Shown here piece after piece: positions 31,785 to 38,007 of a stretch of DNA of 38,007 nt. The notes under the pieces are model-generated. The model did not search any database. It was not told the DNA's origin and saw nothing but the letters and a program-made list of their open reading frames with translations. Every line of letters starts with the position of its first letter. Within the stretch, counting starts at the first letter, position 1. The DNA lies in NCBI GenBank assembly GCA_902492015.1, contig CABUJR010000014.1, forward strand, positions 1 through 38,007, given 5' to 3'. The translations under genes and the position numbers were made by a program. The stretch comes from an uncultured Eubacteriales bacterium. Its GTDB lineage: Bacteria > Bacillota > Clostridia > TANB77 > CAG-508.

Positions 31785-32789
31785 ATGCAAAAAAATGAAG
31801 ATTTTGAGAAAAAAGTAGAAAAAAACAAAGCTCTTAATACTGAAAATGAAATTTCTAATGTAAAGGAAAAATTAGCAGATGCTGATATGAAAATTTCAGA
31901 AGAAAACGTAACAGAAGAAAAGAAAGCAAGTAATGCTGTTTCAGTAGGAAAAGAGAAAGCTCCTAAAGTAGAAAAAGAAACAAAAGTTGATGAAGCAACA
32001 GTAATTGAAAAAATAAAAAACTTTATTGCTAAAATTGTTGCGATGCAAGAAGAAGCAAAAAAAGAAACTTTAGATAAAGATGAAGCTAGTGATAAAGTAG
32101 AGAAAGTTGATAAGGCAAGTAAGGAAAAAAATAAAAATCAAAAATCAAAAGAAACAAAATCACCAGAATACTTACTTGAATATTACGATTTACCATATAG
32201 ATATAATGAAACAATAGTAAAAATACTTGCTCAGACTCCAAAAAAGCTATTTGTTTATTGGGATATATCAGATAAAGATAGAAGAAGATATTTAAATGCT
32301 TTTGGAGAAGATTTCTTTGAAAAAACTTATCCTGTTTTATTATTATATAATGAAGATAAAAATTATGTCAGAGAAATACCAATAAATGATTTCGCAAATA
32401 GTTGGTATATAGATATAGATGATGCAAAAACAAAATATACAGTTCAATTAGGAAGAAAATTTAAAGAAAAACCTGAAATTATTAATATTGCAAAAATAGA
32501 AGAAGAAAAAATTACATTAAGAACAGATTATTTACCATTTGCAGACTCAAATAAAATGGAGGCTCCAAATGATCATGTATTATTAGAAAACTTACCAAGA
32601 TTTCTTACATTTAGAAATGTAAAAACAAATCAAGAAATAGTTAAAGATATGGGAGAATTCAAAACTGTATTTGGTAAAAATTATGATGTTAAAGAATTCT
32701 ATGAAGAACACTACAAAGAAGAAATTACAGATGGTATATTTGATATGGCAAATCCTTCATCTAATCTTTCAAGTTCAAGTTTTAAATAA
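31785..32789 (+). CDS. DUF4912 domain protein with a long charged N-terminus
   Basis: A 334-aa protein. Residues 1-125 are low-complexity Lys/Glu/Ala-rich and probably disordered or coiled coil. From about residue 126 comes the DUF4912 domain, with YYDLPYRYNETIVKILAQTP and KKLFVYWDISDKDRR, including the family's W-D-I motif. Then comes an extended beta-rich part resembling carbohydrate-binding or GlgB-associated N-terminal modules (YVREIPINDFANSWYIDID, TKYTVQLGRKF). The family is found beside glucan synthases and GH57 branching enzymes in Clostridia; the role is unproven but is likely to bind the glucan or tether the enzymes. The SD AAGGAGGAG is strong. The gap to the GH57 gene is 60 bp. Confidence 0.82.
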   Translation: MQKNEDFEKKVEKNKALNTENEISNVKEKLADADMKISEENVTEEKKASNAVSVGKEKAPKVEKETKVDEATVIEKIKNFIAKIVAMQEEAKKETLDKDEASDKVEKVDKASKEKNKNQKSKETKSPEYLLEYYDLPYRYNETIVKILAQTPKKLFVYWDISDKDRRRYLNAFGEDFFEKTYPVLLLYNEDKNYVREIPINDFANSWYIDIDDAKTKYTVQLGRKFKEKPEIINIAKIEEEKITLRTDYLPFADSNKMEAPNDHVLLENLPRFLTFRNVKTNQEIVKDMGEFKTVFGKNYDVKEFYEEHYKEEITDGIFDMANPSSNLSSSSFK

Positions 32790-32849
32790 AATCAATTTGA
32801 AATTAGAAAATGAGCTTGTATTTTAAATAAAATGAAAGGAATAAAGCAA

Positions 32850-34439
32850 ATGAAAGATATAAAAGGATATGTTAATTTTGTTTTACATGCACATCTTCCA
32901 TATATACATCATCCAGAAAGTGAAGATTATCTAGAGGAAGAATGGTTATTTGAAGCAATATCAGAAACATATATCCCATTATTACTTAATTTTAAAAAAC
33001 TAGAGGAAGAAAAAGTAGATTTTAGGATAACAATGACAATGACTCCTCCTCTTTTAAATATGCTTGATAATAAATTATTACAAGAAAGATATATAAAATA
33101 TTTAGAAAAACATATTGAATTATGTGAAAAGGAAGTAAAAAGAACTACTTATGATGCAAGATTAAATAGCCTATCACATTACTATTTAGATAGATATACA
33201 AATGATTTACATATATTTAAAGATGTATATAATTGTAACATTATAACAGGATTTAAGCATTTTCAAGATATTGGCGTGCTTGAAATTATTACTTGTGGCG
33301 CAACACATGGATATTTTCCAATTTTATATGTTAATGAAAAAACAGTTAGAGCCCAAATTGCAGTTGGTGTTCAAACTTATAAAAAATTCTTCGGAAAAAA
33401 TCCTAGGGGAATTTGGCTTCCTGAATGTGGATATGTTCCAGAAGCAGATAAATATTTAAAAGAATTTGGAATAGAATACGCTATTGTTGAAACACATGGA
33501 ATTTTATATGCAGAACCAACGCCAATTTATGGAACTTATGCACCAATAGTATCACATGGTGGTTTAGTAGCATTTGGTAGAGATTTAGAATCTTCAAGAC
33601 AAGTTTGGAGCTCAATTAATGGATATCCAGGAGACTATAATTATAGAGAATTTTATAGAGATATAGGTTACGATTGTGATTATGAATATATAAAGCCATA
33701 TATTGCATGTAATGGTGCAAGAGTAAATACTGGTATAAAATATTATAGAATTACAGGAAAAGATTGTCCTAAAGATTATTATGATTTACAATGGGCAAAA
33801 GATTCTGCAGAAAAGCAAGCAGGACATTTTATGGATTGTAGAACAAAACAAATAGAGCATTTGTCAAGTTATATGGAAATTCCACCAATTATTACTTGTC
33901 CTTATGATGCAGAACTTTATGGACATTGGTGGTATGAAGGACCATATTGGCTTTACATTTTATTTAAAAAGATTTATTATGATGATTGCAATTTTAAATT
34001 AATAACACCTGGTGAATATATAGATAAATATCCTCAGATGCAAGTTTCTACACCATGTAGATCAAGTTGGGGAGCAAATGGATATAGTGAAGTTTGGTTA
34101 AATCAGACAAATGATTATGCACACAGACATTTACATAAAGCAGGAGATAGAATGTGTGAGCTTGCAGCAATGTTTCCAAACGAAGGTGATACTTTAAGAA
34201 GACAAGCTCTAAATCAATGTGCAAGAGAATTGCTTTTAGCTCAAAGTAGTGATTGGCTTTTCATAATAACTAATGGAACTATGGTAGAATATGCTCATAA
34301 AGCTATTAAAGATCATATTGGAAGATTTACAAAGCTTTATTATCAAATTAAAAACGATAAAATTGATGCAAAATATTTATTAGATGTGTTTGATAAAGAT
34401 GATATATTCCCAGAAATAGATTATATGATTTATTATTAA
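32850..34439 (+). CDS. GH57 family 1,4-alpha-glucan branching enzyme
   Basis: A 529-aa GH57/DUF1957-type enzyme that transfers alpha-1,4 glucan segments to make alpha-1,6 branches. It has the family start YVNFVLHAHLPYIHHPE (the HxH of motif 1), the catalytic glutamate region GIWLPECGYVPEAD (about residues 188-201), and the general-acid aspartate region CPYDAELYGHWWYEGPYW (about 350-367). The C-terminal helical part contains the SSWGANGYSEVWLN segment and a WLFIITNGT-type motif common in branching enzymes. An upstream in-frame ATG at 32832 precedes the AAAGGA SD; ATG 32850 lies 9 nt after it and is preferred. It works with the divergent GT4 synthase to build a glycogen-like polymer. Confidence 0.9.
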   Translation: MKDIKGYVNFVLHAHLPYIHHPESEDYLEEEWLFEAISETYIPLLLNFKKLEEEKVDFRITMTMTPPLLNMLDNKLLQERYIKYLEKHIELCEKEVKRTTYDARLNSLSHYYLDRYTNDLHIFKDVYNCNIITGFKHFQDIGVLEIITCGATHGYFPILYVNEKTVRAQIAVGVQTYKKFFGKNPRGIWLPECGYVPEADKYLKEFGIEYAIVETHGILYAEPTPIYGTYAPIVSHGGLVAFGRDLESSRQVWSSINGYPGDYNYREFYRDIGYDCDYEYIKPYIACNGARVNTGIKYYRITGKDCPKDYYDLQWAKDSAEKQAGHFMDCRTKQIEHLSSYMEIPPIITCPYDAELYGHWWYEGPYWLYILFKKIYYDDCNFKLITPGEYIDKYPQMQVSTPCRSSWGANGYSEVWLNQTNDYAHRHLHKAGDRMCELAAMFPNEGDTLRRQALNQCARELLLAQSSDWLFIITNGTMVEYAHKAIKDHIGRFTKLYYQIKNDKIDAKYLLDVFDKDDIFPEIDYMIYY

Positions 34440-34454
34440 AATATTTTACGAAAG

Positions 34455-34543
34455 AAAAGAGCATGAAAGTTAAGTTCTTTGCAAACAGTTAAGTTTATAT
34501 CTTAACTAATATTATTGAACTTAAAATTTACATGCTTCTTTTA
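34455..34543 (+). terminator. Nested hairpin structure after the GH57 gene
   Basis: Three concentric stems. The outer is AAAAGA-GCATG with CATGC-TTCTTTT (one bulge). The middle is TTAAGTTC (34470) with GAACTTAA (34517). The inner is AGTTAAG (34487) with CTTAACT (34501). AGTTAAG also occurs at 34468, so the inner CTTAACT could pair with either copy. It ends in a T-rich arm and probably terminates the operon, but is far more elaborate than the other terminators here. Confidence 0.6.
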
Positions 34544-34594
34544 ATATAAAATATAAAAATAGAAAAAATGTATAAAGAAAGTTGAGGAAATATT

Positions 34595-34927
34595 ATGAAC
34601 GTTTATGATGAAGTAAATAATTTAGCTAAAGCTTTAAAAGACTCAAAAGAATACCAAGAATATAAAGAAATAAAATCTGAATTAGTTAATTTACCTGAAC
34701 TAAAAAAACAAGTAGATGAATTTGAAAAAATAAGATATGAAGAACAATTACTTGCTATGCAAGGCGAGAAGCAAAGTGATGAAAAAATGAAAAAATTGCA
34801 AGAGCTTTATGAAATATTAGTAAAAAATCCAAAAGTAAAAGATTACTTCGATAAAGAAGTAAGATTTAATGTGCTTATTGCTGATGTAAATAAGATAATT
34901 GGTGAGGCAATAAAGGACGTATTATAA
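34595..34927 (+). CDS. YlbF family protein
   Basis: A 110-aa helical protein of the YlbF/YmcA family. In Bacillus subtilis, YlbF, YmcA and YaaT form the Y-complex that stimulates RNase Y mRNA maturation and affects sporulation and competence. The sequence shows the typical NVYDEVNNLAKALKDSKEYQEYKEIKSEL helix, the NLPELKKQVDEFEKIRYEEQ turn and helix, and LYEILVKNPKVKDYFDKEVRFNVLIADVNKIIGEAI at the end, which is the conserved dimer segment. The TTGAGGAAA SD is modest. It stands alone between two hairpins. I cannot tell which paralogue it is; no partner is in the window. Confidence 0.88.
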   Translation: MNVYDEVNNLAKALKDSKEYQEYKEIKSELVNLPELKKQVDEFEKIRYEEQLLAMQGEKQSDEKMKKLQELYEILVKNPKVKDYFDKEVRFNVLIADVNKIIGEAIKDVL

Positions 34928-34948
34928 TTATAAATCATATAAAACATT

Positions 34949-34991
34949 AAAATAAACGTAAATACGATTTAAGTATATACGTTTATTTTTA
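34949..34991 (+). terminator. Rho-independent terminator after the YlbF gene
   Basis: AAAATAAACGTA (34949-34960) and its exact complement TACGTTTATTTT (34978-34989), then more T. The loop contains ATAC/GTAT, which can extend the stem. Confidence 0.85.
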
Positions 34992-35062
34992 ATTTTTACC
35001 AAAAAAATAAAAAATATGTAAGTATTATGTAAAAAAAGCTATCTTTTATTTGTTTTTTGTTA

Positions 35063-35068
35063 TATAAT
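35063..35068 (+). promoter_or_regulatory. -10 box of the recJ-rel operon
   Basis: A perfect TATAAT about 34 bp before the recJ ATG. The -35 position (TATCTT) is poor, so the promoter may be weak or factor-dependent. Confidence 0.35.
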
Positions 35069-35101
35069 ACTATAGGAAAAAATTATTTTGGGAGAAAAGG
35101 A

Positions 35102-36790
35102 ATGAATAAAAAATGGGAATTTTATAATCCTGATGAAAGTAAAGTAAAAGAGATTTCTGAAAAATTTAATATATCAGAATTATTAGCAACAGTATTATTA
35201 AACAGAAATATAATAAAAGATGAAGAAGTAAAATTATTTTTAAATCCTACAAGAAAGGATTTTCATGACCCATATTTAATGCCAGATATGGAAAAAGCAG
35301 TAGATAGAATAATAACTGCAATTAATAAAAAAGAGAAAACAATAATTTATGGAGATTATGATGTTGATGGAATTACAAGTATAACTGTACTTTCTAAATT
35401 TTTAAAAGAAAGAAACTTAAATGTTGGTTCATATATTCCAAATAGATTAGAAGAAGGTTATGGTTTAAATAAAAAAGCAATAAAGAAAATTGCAGACGAA
35501 GGGTATAAATTAATTATTACTGTTGATTGTGGTATTTCTGGTACAGAAGAAATTGATTATGCATATAGTTTGGGTATGGAAGTAATAATTACAGATCATC
35601 ATGAACCATTAGAAGTACTTCCAAAAGCATTAGCTGTAATAGACTGTAAAAGAAAAGATAACAAGTATCCATTTAACAGTTTAGCTGGAGTTGGAGTCGC
35701 TTTTAAACTTATTCAAGCTATTGGTATAAGATTAGGATTAGAAGAAAAAGAATATTTAAAATTTTTAGATATAGTGTGTATAGGAACAATTTCAGATATT
35801 GTTCCACTTGTAGACGAAAATAGAGTTATAGCTAAATTAGGATTAAAACTGGTAGAAAATACTAAATCTCCAGGAGTTAAAGCATTATTAAATGCAGCAG
35901 CTTATAAAGAAATAACTTCTAATACTGTTTCTTTTGGAATAGCACCTAGAATAAATGCTTGTGGAAGAATGGGACACGAAAGAGATGCTTTAGATTTATT
36001 TTTAACAGAGAATATAGTTGAAGCAAATAGAATTACAGAGAAATTAAATAGTTATAATAGAGAAAGACAAGATATAGAAAAAAGAATATTTGATGAAGCA
36101 ATTTCAAAAATAACTTCTGAACATTTGAAAAATAATAATGCAATAGTTATTGGCTCTGAAAATTGGCATCATGGAGTTATAGGTATTGTAGCTTCAAAAA
36201 TTACTGAATTATATTTTAAACCAAGTATATTAATTTGTTTTGAAGGAGAAGAAGGTAAAGGTTCAGGAAGAAGTATACCAGGTTTTGACTTACATGCTGC
36301 ATTATGTAGCACAAGTGACTATCTTGAAAAATATGGTGGTCATGAAATGGCAGTAGGACTTAGTTTAAAGAAAAATAATTTTGAAAAATTTAGAGAAAAA
36401 TTTGAACAAATTGCAAGAGATGCTCATACAGAAGAGTTTGTATCTGTGATAAAAATAGATAAAGAAATTAATTTGAAAGATATTAATTTAGAAAATGTTA
36501 AAGAGCTAAAATTATTAGAACCTTTTGGAGAAGCAAATAAAACTCCTATTTTTATATATAAAAATTTGAAAATAGATTCAATAAGAGCTTTATCTGAAGG
36601 AAAACATTTAAAATTAACTTTAAAAGATGGAAATACTATAATAAATGCAATAGGATTTAATATGGGTGAATATTCAGAAGAGTTTTTAATTGGAGACAAA
36701 ATAGATGTTATTGGATTATTAGAAATAAATACATTTAATGGAGTAGAGAATGTACAGATAAATATGAAAGACTTAAGAAAATCATATTAA
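35102..36790 (+). CDS. recJ: Single-stranded-DNA-specific exonuclease RecJ
   Basis: 5'-3' single-strand exonuclease of recombination and mismatch/base repair; 562 aa, the usual length. DHH-family motifs in order: IIYGDYDVDGITS (motif I, about residues 82-94), ITVDCGISG, the DHH block VIITDHHEPL (about 161-170), and GVGVAFKLIQA. Next are GTISDIVPLVDENR and SFGIAPRINACGRMGH, then the DHHA1 part with GSGRSIPGFDLHAAL and YGGHEMAVGL (GGH motif), and a C-terminal OB domain (LLEPFGEANKTPIF...). ATG 35102, behind GGGAGAAAAGGA, is chosen over an in-frame TTG at 35057. It lies 27 bp before rel, a common clostridial pairing. Confidence 0.96.
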   Translation: MNKKWEFYNPDESKVKEISEKFNISELLATVLLNRNIIKDEEVKLFLNPTRKDFHDPYLMPDMEKAVDRIITAINKKEKTIIYGDYDVDGITSITVLSKFLKERNLNVGSYIPNRLEEGYGLNKKAIKKIADEGYKLIITVDCGISGTEEIDYAYSLGMEVIITDHHEPLEVLPKALAVIDCKRKDNKYPFNSLAGVGVAFKLIQAIGIRLGLEEKEYLKFLDIVCIGTISDIVPLVDENRVIAKLGLKLVENTKSPGVKALLNAAAYKEITSNTVSFGIAPRINACGRMGHERDALDLFLTENIVEANRITEKLNSYNRERQDIEKRIFDEAISKITSEHLKNNNAIVIGSENWHHGVIGIVASKITELYFKPSILICFEGEEGKGSGRSIPGFDLHAALCSTSDYLEKYGGHEMAVGLSLKKNNFEKFREKFEQIARDAHTEEFVSVIKIDKEINLKDINLENVKELKLLEPFGEANKTPIFIYKNLKIDSIRALSEGKHLKLTLKDGNTIINAIGFNMGEYSEEFLIGDKIDVIGLLEINTFNGVENVQINMKDLRKSY

Positions 36791-36817
36791 AATGATATTA
36801 AAGTGAAGGGGATTTAT

Positions 36818-38007
36818 ATGTCAGAAAATAGTGAAGTAACAATAGATGATATAATAAAAAAACAAAAAGAAAATTATCCTAATAGTAATGTGGAACTTAT
36901 AAGAAGGGCTTATGAATATGCAAAAGAAAATCACGGTAATCAATGTAGGAAATCAGGTGAACCATATATGATCCACCCTGTTAATGTTGCATATATTTTA
37001 GCAGGATTAGAGCTAGATGATGAAACTTTATGTGCAGCACTTTTACATGATGTTGTTGAAGATACTCCAAAAACACATGAAGATTTAGTAAATGATTTTG
37101 GAGAAGAAATTGCAGAAATGGTAGCTGGAGTTACTAAACTTGGTACTTTAAGATATACTACTTTAGAAGAGCAACAAGTAGAAAATTATAGAAAAATGTT
37201 TCTTGCAATGGGTAAAGATATTAGAGTTATACTAATAAAACTTGCTGATAGATTGCATAATATGAGAACTCTTAAATATTTAAGTAGAGATAGACAAATT
37301 GCAAATGCTAAGGAAACTCAAGATTTGTACGCTCCTCTTGCTAATAGATTAGGTATATATTCTTTAAAATGGGAGCTTGAAGATTTAAGTTTTAAATATT
37401 TACATCCAGAAGAATATCATGAAATTGTTACAGGACTTGATAAAAAAAGAGAAGAAAGATTAAAGTTCTTAGAAAAAATTCAGATTGATTTAGCAGAAGA
37501 AATTAAAGACCAAGGAATAAAAGCAGATGTAACAGGTAGAGCAAAGCATTTATATAGTATTTATAGAAAAATGCAAAGAGATAATAAGACTTTAGATCAA
37601 ATATATGATTTATTTGCACTTAGGATTTTAGTAGATACTGTTAAAGACTGTTATGCTGTACTTGGAATAGTTCATGAAATGTATACACCAATGCCAGGGA
37701 GATTTAAAGATTATATAGCAGTTCCAAAGAAAAATATGTATCAATCAATACATACTACTCTGTTAGGTCCAAAAGGAACACCTTTTGAAGTACAAATTCG
37801 TACTTGGGATATGCATAGAACTGCAGAATTTGGTATTGCTGCACATTGGGCTTATAAAGAGGCTAGTAATAAAGGAGCTAAAAAAAGTATAATAGTTACA
37901 GATGATAAGTTAGCTTGGCTCCGTGAAACTTTGGAATGGCAAAAAAATACAGAAAATCCAGATGAATTTTTAAATACTTTAAAAACAGAATTATTTGAAG
38001 ATGAAGT
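36818..38007 (+). CDS. relA: Bifunctional (p)ppGpp synthetase/hydrolase Rel, 3' end outside the window
   Basis: Stringent-response enzyme that makes and hydrolyses (p)ppGpp. The 396 codons present cover the N-terminal half of a protein normally about 730 aa. The hydrolase HD domain is intact: MIHPVNVAYILAGL, HDVVEDTP (about residues 75-82) and LADRLHNMRTL (about 141-151), so hydrolysis is likely active. The synthetase domain has RAKHLYSIYRKM, DLFALRILVD, PMPGRFKDYIAVPKKNMYQS (about 291-310) and the nearly universal EVQIRTWDMHRTAEFGIAAHW (about 326-346). An RFKDY-type motif here is typical of bifunctional Rel. The TGS and ACT domains would lie beyond the edge. The GAAGGGG SD precedes the ATG. 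Confidence 0.97.
   Translation, partial: MSENSEVTIDDIIKKQKENYPNSNVELIRRAYEYAKENHGNQCRKSGEPYMIHPVNVAYILAGLELDDETLCAALLHDVVEDTPKTHEDLVNDFGEEIAEMVAGVTKLGTLRYTTLEEQQVENYRKMFLAMGKDIRVILIKLADRLHNMRTLKYLSRDRQIANAKETQDLYAPLANRLGIYSLKWELEDLSFKYLHPEEYHEIVTGLDKKREERLKFLEKIQIDLAEEIKDQGIKADVTGRAKHLYSIYRKMQRDNKTLDQIYDLFALRILVDTVKDCYAVLGIVHEMYTPMPGRFKDYIAVPKKNMYQSIHTTLLGPKGTPFEVQIRTWDMHRTAEFGIAAHWAYKEASNKGAKKSIIVTDDKLAWLRETLEWQKNTENPDEFLNTLKTELFEDE

Noticed and set aside
35057..35101. recJ start at TTG 35057
   Set aside because: It overlaps the -10 region; ATG 35102 has a strong SD and gives the usual RecJ N-terminus.

Overview
The window is a stretch of a very AT-rich, spore-forming Firmicutes chromosome. 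It most likely comes from Clostridia, but I cannot place it to genus. The evidence is GerW, GPR and YtxC sporulation/germination genes, the recJ-rel gene order, near-exclusive AGA arginine codons, Firmicutes-type Shine-Dalgarno (SD) sites and UTG starts. Almost all genes lie on the + strand. There are no rRNA or tRNA genes, CRISPR arrays, insertion sequences or phage genes.

Layout. 1-3.9 kb: gerW, a shrunken ProA-like protein that has lost its catalytic part, and recG. 3.9-8.5 kb: a small membrane protein, a TGS-uridine-kinase fusion, an RNHCP zinc protein, a VanZ-like protein and argS. 8.7-10.7 kb: a membrane GT2 glycosyltransferase with a TVP38/DedA-type protein. 10.8-13.3 kb: a minimal rubredoxin, an ECF S-component-like membrane protein with an odd SD arrangement, a ZIP metal transporter and exonuclease III. 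13.4-17.6 kb: a MarR regulator with a C-terminal frameshift, followed by a heterodimeric ABC exporter with one degenerate ATP site. 18.4-21.3 kb: a BceAB-type peptide-resistance ABC transporter with a matching BceR-type operator but no local two-component system. 21.5 kb: a prenyl diphosphate synthase with a palindrome over its -10 box.

Two single-gene islets (17.7-18.3 kb, unknown 181-aa protein; 22.5-23.7 kb, MYG1) have visibly higher GC and CGN arginine codons. They look horizontally acquired, each with its own promoter and hairpin.

23.8-26.5 kb holds a GT8-GT28 fusion glycosyltransferase overlapping a PlsC-type acyltransferase, a likely membrane glycolipid operon. 26.6-30.1 kb: YebC/PmpR, GPR protease, a short YtxC, YqeY and TraX-like genes. 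30.1-34.4 kb: a divergent alpha-glucan module (GT4 synthase on -, DUF4912 and GH57 branching enzyme on +). 34.6-38.0 kb: YlbF, recJ and the 5' part of rel, which runs off the end.

Most noteworthy: the GT8-GT28 fusion, the dead ProA-like protein, the hairpin between an SD and its start codon, the orphan BceR-type operator, the palindrome on the prenyl synthase promoter, 11-bp phased repeats upstream of both glycosyltransferase operons, and a nested, possibly switchable hairpin at 34.5 kb. All family assignments come from reading the protein sequences; no database search was run.
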